The notes under the pieces are model-generated. The model was not told the origin of the DNA, did no database searches, and saw nothing but the letters and a program-made list of their open reading frames with translations. A stretch of DNA of 64,000 nt. It comes from Pandoraea thiooxydans (GTDB lineage Bacteria; Pseudomonadota; Gammaproteobacteria; Burkholderiales; Burkholderiaceae). Where the stretch lies: NCBI RefSeq assembly GCF_001931675.1, contig NZ_CP014839.1, positions 4,092,001 through 4,156,000 of the forward strand. The letters run 5' to 3'. The position numbers and the translations under genes were made by a program. Shown here in pieces: positions 16,767 to 25,542 of the stretch. Numbering within the stretch: position 1 is the first letter of the stretch; each line of letters opens with the position of its first letter.

Positions 16767-17957
16767 TCATGGCTCCAAAAAGCGTTCGACCAACCGCGCC
16801 CAGTATGCCGCGCCGATCGGCAGGTTCTTGTCGTTGAAGTCGTAGCCGGGGTTGTGCACCATGCAGCCGTCTTCGCCCTCGCCGTTGCCCAGCCGCAGGA
16901 AGCAGCCGGGGCGCTGCTGCAGCATGTAGGCGAAATCCTCGCTGCCCATGAGCAGGCCGGTGTGGGGCACGACCTTGTCGGGGCCCACCAGCTCCTGCGC
17001 GACCTGAATCGCGAATTCGGTTTCGCGCTCGCTGTTGACCACCACCGGATAGCCCATGATGTACTCGATCTCGGCGCTCGCGCCATAGCTTTTGGCCTGA
17101 TCGTGGACCAGCTCGGTGATGCGCTGCCTGAGTTTCTCGCGCACCGCGGGGCTGAACGAGCGCACGCTCAGCTCGAGCTTGGCGCTGTTTGAAATCACGT
17201 TGTTGGCGGTGCCCGCCTGCAACACGCCGACCGTCACCACGGCCGGCTCGGTGGGATCGATGTTGCGCGCGACCACCGTTTGCAGGGCCATCACGACGCT
17301 GGCCGCGGCCACCACCGGATCGACGGTCAAATGCGGCCGCGCCGCATGCCCGCCGACTCCCTTGATGGTGATGAACACCTTGTCGCCGGCCGACATGAAC
17401 GGGCCGTCGCGGAACAGGAAGGTGCCCGGCGGCATGCCCGGATGGTTGTGCATGCCGAATACGGCGTCGCACGGGAAGCGCTCGAACAGGCCGTCCTCGA
17501 TCATCGCCCGTGCGCCGCTGTTGACGCCGTGCTCTTCGGCCGGCTGGAAGTACAAATGAACCGTGCCGGAAAACCGGCGCGTATTCGCCAGGTACTGGGC
17601 TGCGCCCAGCAGCATCGTGGTGTGGCCGTCGTGGCCGCAGGCGTGCATTTTGCCGGGGTGCTGGCTGGCGTAGGGCAAGCCGGTTTCCTCCACGATCGGC
17701 AGCGCGTCCATGTCGGCGCGGATGCCGATGCTGCGCTTGCCGTCGCCGGCTTTCAGGGTGCCGACCACGCCGGTCTTGCCCACCCCGGTGGTGACCTCAT
17801 AACCCCATTCGCGCAGCTTTTGGGCGACCAGCGCGCCAGTTTCGACCTCTTCGTAGGCCAATTCGGGGTGCCGATGAATCTGGTGGCGGATCGCGCGCAG
17901 CGCTTCGGCGGCATCGGTCAGATCGTTCACTTCACAGAAGGATTTTTTTGCGTCCAT
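16767..17957 (-). CDS. M20-family amidohydrolase (hippurate hydrolase/aminoacylase-like)
   Basis: A 396-residue metallohydrolase of the M20D group. HACGHDGH (106-113; Cys107, His109), FQPAEE (138-143; Glu141, Glu142), GMHNHPG and the late HNPGYDFND provide the metal site. The family hydrolyses N-acyl amino acids, hippurate or indole-acetyl amino acids in the cytosol. The start at 17957 is used because the upstream frame is not conserved in character. It is divergent from the GntR regulator and the tcu genes, which suggests shared control and a related substrate. Confidence 0.9.
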   Translation of the reverse strand: MDAKKSFCEVNDLTDAAEALRAIRHQIHRHPELAYEEVETGALVAQKLREWGYEVTTGVGKTGVVGTLKAGDGKRSIGIRADMDALPIVEETGLPYASQHPGKMHACGHDGHTTMLLGAAQYLANTRRFSGTVHLYFQPAEEHGVNSGARAMIEDGLFERFPCDAVFGMHNHPGMPPGTFLFRDGPFMSAGDKVFITIKGVGGHAARPHLTVDPVVAAASVVMALQTVVARNIDPTEPAVVTVGVLQAGTANNVISNSAKLELSVRSFSPAVREKLRQRITELVHDQAKSYGASAEIEYIMGYPVVVNSERETEFAIQVAQELVGPDKVVPHTGLLMGSEDFAYMLQQRPGCFLRLGNGEGEDGCMVHNPGYDFNDKNLPIGAAYWARLVERFLEP

Positions 17958-18209
17958 GTCGATCGGGTCCTGGCAGGAGTCCAACAGTGGGGGGAAACGG
18001 GAACGCGCGGCGCTGGGATGTCGCGCGCCGTGATGCCCGGCATGGGGCAAGTCTAGAGATTGTCGCCTCGCTTGAGAAGCCGGCCGGCATCGGTGACGGG
18101 CAAACGCTGGACATCGTCACGATTGTGTTCTAATGTATACATTCGTGTGCAAACAGAGTCGGGTGCTGCGTCAGCGCGACGCGCCACCGCGCCCACCAGG
18201 AGATCGACG

Positions 18210-18947
18210 TTGAATACCAAGCTCAGCAAGCCCCGACGCGAGGGCGCGAGCAGTTCTTCGGCCGCCGGGCCGTTGGGGGAGTTCGTGTACGACCGGCTGC
18301 GCGCCGATATCCGCGAGCAGCGCCTGTTGCCGGGCACGCGCTTGCGTGAAGTCGAAATCGCCGAAAAATACGGGGTCAGCCGCACGCCCGTGCGTGAAGC
18401 GCTCAAGCGCTTGGCGACCGAAGGGTTGCTGGCGCTTAGCGCCTCGCGCGGATTCGTCGTCACCGAGTTGTCCAACAGCCACGTCATGCAGTTGTATGCG
18501 ATGCGCGAGGTACTCGAGGGCGCGGCGGCGCGTTTTGCCGCCGAGCAGGCCTCGCCGCTCGAAATCCAGTCGCTGCAGCAACTCTGTGCGCAGCTGGAGC
18601 ACGCCGCCACGCCCGCGCAAATGGCAGCCGGCAACCGGCGTTTGCACGACGCCATCGTCGCGGCGTCGCACAACGTTTATCTGCTGCAGGCCATGGGGGT
18701 GCTGCGCGATACGCTGGAGCTGCTGGGCACCACCACTTATTCGTCGCCCGGGCGCATGGCCACGGGTTGCCGCGAGAACGCCGAGATCGTCGAGCGCATT
18801 GCCGCGCGCGACGCGGACGGCGCCGAGCAGGCCGCGCGCCGGCATATCCATAACGCCAGCCTGCTGCGGCTGAAGATGCTGTTCGGGCAGGAACCCGCGT
18901 CTGCCCCGGACTCGGCGGCGCCGATGCGGCCCGGGCAAATTGATTGA
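18210..18947 (+). CDS. GntR/FadR-family regulator
   Basis: A 245-residue regulator. The N-terminal winged HTH (YDRLRADIREQRLLPGTRLREVEIAEKYGVSRTPVREALKRL) is followed by an all-helical FCD ligand domain. AGGAGA seven bases upstream marks TTG 18210 as the start, although the frame is open from 18060. The stop lies 28 bases before tcuA, so it is likely in the tcu operon and controls it. In Salmonella the tcu operon is controlled instead by the LysR protein TcuR. Confidence 0.88.
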   Translation: MNTKLSKPRREGASSSSAAGPLGEFVYDRLRADIREQRLLPGTRLREVEIAEKYGVSRTPVREALKRLATEGLLALSASRGFVVTELSNSHVMQLYAMREVLEGAAARFAAEQASPLEIQSLQQLCAQLEHAATPAQMAAGNRRLHDAIVAASHNVYLLQAMGVLRDTLELLGTTTYSSPGRMATGCRENAEIVERIAARDADGAEQAARRHIHNASLLRLKMLFGQEPASAPDSAAPMRPGQID

Positions 18948-18975
18948 AAAATCGGGTTTTGGGGGGCATTCAGGG

Positions 18976-20394
18976 ATGGTAGATGTATTGGTCATCGGCG
19001 GCGGCAACGCCGCCTTGTGCGCAGCGTTGATGGCGCGCGAGGCGGGCGCCTCGGTGCTGCTGCTGGAGGCTTCGCCGCGCGAGTGGCGTGGCGGCAATAC
19101 GCAGCACACCCGCAATCTGCGTTGCATGCACGACGGCCCGCAAGACGTGCTGGTCGACGCCTATCCGGAAGAGGAGTACTGGCAGGATCTGCTCAAGGTT
19201 ACCGGCGGGCAGACCGACGAGAAGCTTGCGCGGCTGGTGATTCGGGCCTCGTCGAACTGCCGCGACTGGATGCGCCGCCACGGCGTGCACTTTCAGCCGC
19301 CGTTGTCGGGCGCGCTGCACGTGGCGCGCACCAACGCTTTTTTCATGGGCGGCGGCAAGGCGCTCGTCAATGCCTATTACCGCAGTGCCGAGGCGCTCGG
19401 CGTGCAGATTCGCTACAACGCGCCGGTCGATGCGATCGAGCTCGACGGCGAGCGCTTCGTGGCAGCCCGCATTGGCGACGAACGGATCGCCGCGCGCAGC
19501 TGCGTGCTCGCCGCCGGCGGCTTCGAGTCGAACCGCGCGTGGCTGCGCGAGGCGTGGGGCCAGGTCAACGGCGAATGGGTGGCCGATAATTTTCTGATTC
19601 GCGGCACGCGCTTCAATATGGGCGTGCTGCTCAAGTTCATGATCAAGGCCGGCGCCGATGCGATTGGCGATCCGTCGCAATCGCATTGCGTGGCGATCGA
19701 TGCGCGCGCGCCGCTCTATGACGGCGGCATCTGCACGCGCGTCGATTGCGTGTCGCTGGGCGTCGTGCTCAATCGCAACGCCGAGCGCTTCTATGACGAG
19801 GGCGAAGACTTCTGGCCCAAACGCTACGCGATCTGGGGCCGGCTGGTGGCCCAGCAACCCGGGCAGATCGGCTACTCGATCATCGACTCCAAGGCGATCG
19901 GCCGCTTCATGCCGCCAGTATTTCCGGGCATCCAGGCCGACACGTTGGCGGAACTCGCGCAAGCCACCGGGCTCGACGTACCGACTTTCGTCAGAACAAT
20001 CGAAACCTACAACGCGGCGTGCCGGGTCGGCACCTTCGATCACGCGGTGCTCGACGACTGCCACACCGAGGGCATTGCGCCGGCCAAGAGCCATTGGGCG
20101 CGGCCGATCGACACTCCGCCGTTTTACGCTTATGCGCTGCGCCCGGGCATCACGTTTACCTATCTGGGGCTCAAGACCAACGAACAGGCGGCAGTGCATT
20201 TCGACGGCAAACCCAGCCCGAACCTGTTCGTCGCCGGCGAAATGATGGCCGGCAACGTGCTCGGCAAGGGCTATACGGCCGGCGTGGGCATGTCCATCGG
20301 CACCGCGTTCGGCCGCATCGCCGGCACCCAGGCTGCACGCTCGGCCGGCCAACCCGCTACAACCTCTCATGGAGTAAGTCATGCAGTCGCTTGA
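18976..20394 (+). CDS. tcuA: FAD-dependent tricarballylate dehydrogenase TcuA
   Basis: A 472-residue flavoprotein of the fumarate-reductase/succinate-dehydrogenase flavoprotein superfamily. The FAD motif is [22 protein letters not shown] at the N-terminus and the C-terminus has [24 protein letters not shown]. TcuA oxidises tricarballylate to cis-aconitate, passing electrons to TcuB. The ATG at 18976 begins exactly at the Rossmann motif. The gene overlaps tcuB by 14 bases, which supports translational coupling. Confidence 0.92.
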   Translation: MVDVLVIGGGNAALCAALMAREAGASVLLLEASPREWRGGNTQHTRNLRCMHDGPQDVLVDAYPEEEYWQDLLKVTGGQTDEKLARLVIRASSNCRDWMRRHGVHFQPPLSGALHVARTNAFFMGGGKALVNAYYRSAEALGVQIRYNAPVDAIELDGERFVAARIGDERIAARSCVLAAGGFESNRAWLREAWGQVNGEWVADNFLIRGTRFNMGVLLKFMIKAGADAIGDPSQSHCVAIDARAPLYDGGICTRVDCVSLGVVLNRNAERFYDEGEDFWPKRYAIWGRLVAQQPGQIGYSIIDSKAIGRFMPPVFPGIQADTLAELAQATGLDVPTFVRTIETYNAACRVGTFDHAVLDDCHTEGIAPAKSHWARPIDTPPFYAYALRPGITFTYLGLKTNEQAAVHFDGKPSPNLFVAGEMMAGNVLGKGYTAGVGMSIGTAFGRIAGTQAARSAGQPATTSHGVSHAVA

Positions 20395-21547
20395 GGCGCT
20401 CACCCGCGAAGCCGCCGCCCTGGGCGCCAACCAGATGCCGGCCGCATCAAGCGCTGACGAAGCGGAAGTCGGCCGCATCATGCAGATCTGCAATGCATGC
20501 CGGTACTGCGAAGGTTTCTGCGCGGTGTTTCCCGCCATGACGCACCGGCTCACATTCGCCAAAAACGACATTCACTTTCTCGCCAACCTTTGCCACAACT
20601 GCGGCGCTTGCCTGCACGCGTGCCAATATGCGCCGCCCCACGAATTCGCCGTCAATGTGCCTCAGGCGATGGCCAGGGTGCGTGTCGAAACTTACACCGA
20701 CTATGCGTGGCCGGCGGCTCTGGGCGCTCTGTACAAGCGCAATGGTTTGACGCTGGCGCTGGCCGCCGCGACCGGCCTGGCGCTGTTTCTGAGCCTGGTG
20801 GCGCTGATCCAGGGGCAGTGGGCCAGCGGGCCGCTGGCCGCCAACTTCTATGCGATTTTTCCGCACGATACGCTCGCGCTCATGTTTGGCGCGGTGTTTT
20901 TGTTCGCCGTCGTCGCGCTGGGCATCGGCGTGCGCCGCTTCTGGCGCGATCAGGCGCCCGGCCCCGCGTCGGGCGGGGCCGCGGCCGAAGCCGCGCACGA
21001 TGCGCTGCGGCTCAAATATCTCGATGGCGGGCACGGCCAGGGCTGCAATGAGAGCGACGACGCCTTCACGCTGGCACGCCGACGTTTCCATCATTTGACC
21101 TTCTACGGTTTTCTGTCGTGCTTTGCCGCGACCTGCGTGGCGACGCTCTATCACTACCTGTTCGATTGGCAGGCGCCGTATGCGCTCACCAGCCTGCCGG
21201 TGGTGCTCGGCACGCTCGGCGGCATCGGCCTGGTGATCGGGCCGGCAGGACTGCTGTGGCTGAATCTGCGCCGCCACCCGCTGCACGGCGACGCGCGGCA
21301 AAAGCCGATGGACCGCGGTTTCATCGCCTTGCTGCTGCTGGTCAGCATCAGCGGACTGGCGCTGCTGGCCTGGCGCGAGAGCGCGGCGATGGGCGTGTTG
21401 CTGGCGATTCATCTGGGGGCGGTGATGGCGTTATTCGCCACGCTGCCGTATGGCAAGTTTGCCCACGGCGTATACCGCGGCGCGGCGCTGCTCAAGTGGT
21501 CGATCGAGAAGCGGCATCCGCCCAGGCTGGGGGTTGGCGGTGAGTAG
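20381..21547 (+). CDS. tcuB: Tricarballylate utilization 4Fe-4S membrane protein TcuB
   Basis: A 388-residue electron-transfer protein. Two 4Fe-4S motifs lie at the N-terminus (Cys37, 40, 43, 47 and Cys71, 74, 77, 81). Several hydrophobic segments follow, with histidines that may bind haem ([19 protein letters not shown]). In the known system TcuB reoxidises TcuA and passes electrons to the quinone pool in the inner membrane. It follows tcuA with overlapping frames and precedes the transporter. Confidence 0.92.
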   Translation: MQSLEALTREAAALGANQMPAASSADEAEVGRIMQICNACRYCEGFCAVFPAMTHRLTFAKNDIHFLANLCHNCGACLHACQYAPPHEFAVNVPQAMARVRVETYTDYAWPAALGALYKRNGLTLALAAATGLALFLSLVALIQGQWASGPLAANFYAIFPHDTLALMFGAVFLFAVVALGIGVRRFWRDQAPGPASGGAAAEAAHDALRLKYLDGGHGQGCNESDDAFTLARRRFHHLTFYGFLSCFAATCVATLYHYLFDWQAPYALTSLPVVLGTLGGIGLVIGPAGLLWLNLRRHPLHGDARQKPMDRGFIALLLLVSISGLALLAWRESAAMGVLLAIHLGAVMALFATLPYGKFAHGVYRGAALLKWSIEKRHPPRLGVGGE

Positions 21548-21663
21548 CGGCGAGTGGTGAACCGGCGGCGACGCGGGCATGCGCGGTGGCCGACGCGTCG
21601 GCGAGAAGGTGGACGCTACGAACATATTCGGCACGCACGAAATATTTTTAACGGAGACATAAG

Positions 21664-22968
21664 ATGCAACAAGCAACGGGTCATCCCACCGAGAAGCAGA
21701 TCTACAAGGTCGCCCTGGCCAGCATTATCGGTTCGGTCATCGAGCAATATGACTTTCTGGTAACCGGCATCATCGCCGCGACGGTCTGGGGCGATGTTTT
21801 TTTCAAGTTGCCGGGACTGGCCGCGATTGCCGCGGCCATCGCGGTGTACGGCATGGGTATCGTGATCCGCCCGCTTGGCGCATACATCTTCGGCAATCTC
21901 GCCGACCGCGTCGGGCGCAAGGACGCGATGGTCTATGCGCTGGTCCTGATGGGCGTGAGCACGCTGCTGATCGGGCTGACGCCCTCGTTCGACAGAATCG
22001 GCGTGATCGCACCGGCCCTGCTGATCGTTTTCCGGCTGGTGCAGGGCATCAGCTTCGGCGCCGAGTTCGGCACGGCCTCGACGTGGGTGGTCGAGCAGGC
22101 CGCCCGGTCGAAGTACCGCGCCTTCTGGGGCGCCTGGGTCGGCTTTGCAATCCCGCTCGGGCTGCTGCTCGGCTTCGGCTCGGTGATCGTCGTCAAGTCG
22201 CTGATGACGCACGAACAGTTTCTCAACTGGGGCTGGCGCATTTTCTTCGTGGTCGGATTCATCGTAGCCATCGTCGGCATCGTGATCCGAACCCGCACCG
22301 AAGACAGCTTCGTGTTCGAGGGCTACAAATCGAAGAGTGAACTCCTGGCCCATCCGGCCAGGCAGGTGTGGCGCGACATGCCGTTGCGCATCCTGCGCAC
22401 GTCGCTGGTCAACGCCATGTTCAGCGGGGTCTTTTTCCTGAGCTTCGTGTTCGGCACCGGCTACATGAAATCGGTCGGCTTCACCGCCATGCAGGCCGAA
22501 ACCATCGGCTTGATCGCCGCGGGCTTCATGCTGGTGTTCATGATCATCGGCTCGCTGCTGGCCGACAAGATCAATCGCCGCACGATCCTGCTGACCTCCG
22601 CCGTGGTGGCCTTCCTGTTCGCGATCCCGTACTTCTATTTGCTCAATACCGGCAACTTCATGCTCGCGGCGATCGCCGAGATCGTCGGCTTCGGGTTCGT
22701 GTTCGGTTTTGGCTACGGCGCGGTGCCGACCTTCTACACGGAAAATTTCCCGACCAAATACCGGGCGTCCGGTGCGAGCGCCGGCTATCAGGTGTCGCAG
22801 ATCTACGGCGGCGGCCTGATTCCGATTCTGGCCGGCATGATGCTGCGCAAATACGGCATTCATCATGCTTACCTCTACATCGGTATCATGGTGATGTGCT
22901 ACGCGGTGCTGGCGATTTTCGCAATCCTGGCCACGCCCGATACCAAAGGGGCCAGTCTCGAGGCGTAG
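21664..22968 (+). CDS. tcuC: MFS (MHS-type) tricarboxylate:proton symporter TcuC
   Basis: A 434-residue MFS permease with twelve predicted hydrophobic segments. The loop GNLADRVGRKDAM between helices 2 and 3 and the long central loop are typical of the metabolite:H+ symporter branch. The context after tcuAB supports uptake of tricarballylate or citrate across the inner membrane. AACGGAGACATAAG upstream gives a ribosome-binding site. A terminator hairpin follows the stop. Confidence 0.88.
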   Translation: MQQATGHPTEKQIYKVALASIIGSVIEQYDFLVTGIIAATVWGDVFFKLPGLAAIAAAIAVYGMGIVIRPLGAYIFGNLADRVGRKDAMVYALVLMGVSTLLIGLTPSFDRIGVIAPALLIVFRLVQGISFGAEFGTASTWVVEQAARSKYRAFWGAWVGFAIPLGLLLGFGSVIVVKSLMTHEQFLNWGWRIFFVVGFIVAIVGIVIRTRTEDSFVFEGYKSKSELLAHPARQVWRDMPLRILRTSLVNAMFSGVFFLSFVFGTGYMKSVGFTAMQAETIGLIAAGFMLVFMIIGSLLADKINRRTILLTSAVVAFLFAIPYFYLLNTGNFMLAAIAEIVGFGFVFGFGYGAVPTFYTENFPTKYRASGASAGYQVSQIYGGGLIPILAGMMLRKYGIHHAYLYIGIMVMCYAVLAIFAILATPDTKGASLEA

Positions 22969-23299
22969 CGGCATGGCCCGCGACATGATCGCGCGGGCAG
23001 TTCAACGAGTATTTGCCCAGCCGCCAGCAATCACGTCGATCGCTGGCGGCCTTTTTGCATCCCTGCTGTGCCAGGCGCCCCGGTGCGCGCGGTAGCCGGA
23101 TCCCCGTAGTTTTCGCCCGGAAGCCGTAGCGGTGCTACGGAATTCGTGGGTATCGCACCGCATGCAAAAAACTACAATCGGAAGCACCATCCTGAAGACG
23201 CAGCGCAGTTGGCGAGGGCCGGAGCTGGACGCCGGGCACGATTCCTCGAGATGCGGCATCGGCGATGCAAACCTTCGCCACTGAGTTCAGGTGCCTCCT
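22969..23299. other. Gene-free interval between tcuC and asnB
   Basis: This 331-base stretch holds the tcu terminator hairpin at its left end and, at 23173-23178, a TACAAT hexamer that could be a -10 element for asnB. No good -35 is found at the right distance. No gene is supported. Confidence 0.6.
23020..23056 (+). terminator. Terminator of the tcu operon
   Basis: A perfect 9-bp stem GCCGCCAGC / GCTGGCGGC with a 13-base loop is followed by CTTTTT, 50 bases after the tcuC stop. Confidence 0.8.
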
Positions 23300-24874
23300 A
23301 TGTGTGGAATCATTGCTTGCATCGGTGTGGCCGATCCGCTACTCGGGCCGCGCATGCTCGATGCGATCGGCCATCGCGGGGAAGACGAGCGCAGAATCGA
23401 GCGCATCGGCGAGCAATGCCTGCTCGGCATCAGCCGGCTCAGCATTGTCGATGCGCGTGGCGGCAGCCAGCCGCTGCACGATCCGGCGCGCCGCCTGCAC
23501 CTGGTGTGCAATGGCGAAATCTACAACCACCGGTCGTTGCGCGACGATCTTTCGCACGAATTCGACTTCTCCTCCGATTCGGACAGCGAGGTCATCCTTG
23601 CGCTGTTTCGCAAATATGGCGCGGCATGTGCCGGTTTCCTCGACGGCATGTTCGCCTTTGTCGTGTATGACGAACTCACTGGCGACTTCCTTGCATGCCG
23701 CGATCGCTACGGCATCAAGCCGTTGTATTACGCCAGGACCCGGCGCGCCTGGTACTTCGCCTCCGAGGCCAAAGCCTTTGCCGTGCTGGATGAAGACATC
23801 GAGGCGTTCGACCTGATCGAGCCGGGTGCCCAGGTGGTTTGCTCGACACTGCAACGCTGGCACGAGCGGGCCGCGCCGCGCGCCAAATCCGTGCCCAGCG
23901 CAGCGATGGTGCGCGCGCTGCTCGAGGCGTCCGTCGAGAAGCATTTGATGGTGGACCAGCACATCGGGGTCGGCACCTTCCTGTCGGGCGGCATCGACTC
24001 GAGTATCGTCACGGCCCTGTGCGCGAAATATCGGCCCGAGACGACCGCCTTTACGGTCGGCGTGCCGGGCTCGCCGGATATCGCGGCCGCGCAGCGGGTG
24101 TGCGAGCACCTGGCGATTCCTCACGTGATCCGCTGGCTCGAACTGGATGAGGCGCGCGCCTTGCTGCCCGACGCGGTGCGCCATACCGAGTCGTTCAACC
24201 CGGCGCTGGTGCTCGAAGGCTTGATGACGATGCTGCTGGCCAAGGCGGCGCGCGAGGCTGGCGTCAAAGTCGTGCTGTGCGGCGAAGGCGCGGACGAAAT
24301 ATTCGCCGGGTATGGCGTGTTTCTGAACAAGAGTCCGGACGCGTTTGGCCGCTGCATGCGCCTGGCGCTGGACAATATCCACAACACCGAATGCCTGCGT
24401 CTGGACCGGGCGACGATGGCCTATTCGCTCGAAGCGCGCGTGCCGTTCCTGGACCCCGCGCTGGTCGAATACGTCACCAACCTGCCGATGGCCAGCCTGC
24501 TGGGAACGTCGGCCGGGCAGGTCGTAGAGAAAATGATTCTGCGGCAATCGTGCGAGGACCTGTTGCCGGGGGAGATCGTGTGGCGCAGCAAGATGGGCTT
24601 TTATCATGCCAGCGGCATCCTGCCCGTCATACAGGCCGTCGAAGACGAAATTCCCGATCAAGACTTCGAAGCCTGCCGGCAGGCGTATCCGGCCGCGCGG
24701 CTGCGCGACAAATTTTCGATGTTCCTGTTCATGCATTGGCAAGCGCTGTTCGGCGCTTTTGCCGGCGAGCACGCCTTCGAGAAGTTCGGCGCTTACCCGG
24801 TGCTGCAGGAAGTGTTCGACAACCGCGAGGCGATGTTCAGCGGCACCGGGGAGACCGAGCCGGCGCTGGCGTGA
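23300..24874 (+). CDS. asnB: Asparagine synthase (glutamine-hydrolysing), stand-alone
   Basis: A 524-residue class II glutamine amidotransferase. Met1 is followed by Cys2 (MCGIIACIG), the N-terminal nucleophile after Met removal, which fixes the ATG at 23300. The synthetase half has the PPi-loop SGGIDSS (229-235). The protein is shorter than classical AsnB, and the usual HRGPD reads HRGED. It makes asparagine or amidates another carboxylate using ATP and glutamine in the cytosol. It converges with an Lrp-type regulator whose stop is only 6 bases away. Confidence 0.87.
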   Translation: MCGIIACIGVADPLLGPRMLDAIGHRGEDERRIERIGEQCLLGISRLSIVDARGGSQPLHDPARRLHLVCNGEIYNHRSLRDDLSHEFDFSSDSDSEVILALFRKYGAACAGFLDGMFAFVVYDELTGDFLACRDRYGIKPLYYARTRRAWYFASEAKAFAVLDEDIEAFDLIEPGAQVVCSTLQRWHERAAPRAKSVPSAAMVRALLEASVEKHLMVDQHIGVGTFLSGGIDSSIVTALCAKYRPETTAFTVGVPGSPDIAAAQRVCEHLAIPHVIRWLELDEARALLPDAVRHTESFNPALVLEGLMTMLLAKAAREAGVKVVLCGEGADEIFAGYGVFLNKSPDAFGRCMRLALDNIHNTECLRLDRATMAYSLEARVPFLDPALVEYVTNLPMASLLGTSAGQVVEKMILRQSCEDLLPGEIVWRSKMGFYHASGILPVIQAVEDEIPDQDFEACRQAYPAARLRDKFSMFLFMHWQALFGAFAGEHAFEKFGAYPVLQEVFDNREAMFSGTGETEPALA

Positions 24875-24880
24875 GGCCGG

Positions 24881-25342
24881 CTACAGCGGCAAGCTCGTGT
24901 CGAACTTGATCTCGCGCAGCACGACGCTGGTCTTGACCTGGGCTACCGCGGGCAGCCGGAACACATGGCTGTGCAGGAATTCGTCGTAGGCCTTGATGTC
25001 GGGCGCGACGATCTTGAGAATGTAGTCCGCCTCGCCGGTCGTGCTGTAGCACTCGGTGACCTCCGGGCAGGTGCTGATCTCCCGCTCGAATTGTTCGGTG
25101 CCGCCCTCGGTGTGACGCGTGAGCTGGATGTGGGCCAGCGCGCAGATATGAAAGCCGAGCTTCTCGCGGTCGAGCAGCACCGTGTAGCGCTGGATGACGC
25201 CGCTTTGTTCCATGTCCTTGATGCGGCGCCAGCAGGGCGTGGCTGACAATCCCACGTGTTCGGACAATTCCTGCGCCGAACGACGCGAGTCCGCCTGCAG
25301 CAGGCGCAGAATCTTGCGGGCGAAGCCATCGATAACGTTCAT
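24881..25342 (-). CDS. Lrp/AsnC-family regulator
   Basis: A 153-residue feast/famine regulator: N-terminal HTH (LLQADSRRSAQELSEHVGLSATPCWRRIKDMEQSGVIQRY) and a C-terminal RAM ligand domain (TGEADYILKIVAPDIKAYDEFL). It is divergent from the indolepyruvate oxidoreductase gene with a 200-base AT-rich intergenic region, so that gene is the likeliest target. The ligand is probably an aromatic or other amino acid (inference from neighbourhood). Confidence 0.92.
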   Translation of the reverse strand: MNVIDGFARKILRLLQADSRRSAQELSEHVGLSATPCWRRIKDMEQSGVIQRYTVLLDREKLGFHICALAHIQLTRHTEGGTEQFEREISTCPEVTECYSTTGEADYILKIVAPDIKAYDEFLHSHVFRLPAVAQVKTSVVLREIKFDTSLPL

Positions 25343-25542
25343 CTCGAAATTTGCCTTTTAGGAAAACGCTTATTTCTTATTGTGCTATTTTCTGAGTGAA
25401 AAAGTAAAAATTTTTCGCAGCACCCCGCATACACTTTCCTCATCGACGCAGCGGGCCGAGGCACGGCCGTGGCTGCCAATGACAATATTTCGCCCAAGCA
25501 CCGGCGCGCCGATGCCGCCGCCCAGGGTGAGGAGAGACTCCC

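Noticed and set aside
18171-20571. Long minus-strand frames opposite the GntR gene and tcuA
   Set aside because: Both are antisense shadows of well-supported plus-strand genes and show no conserved motifs.
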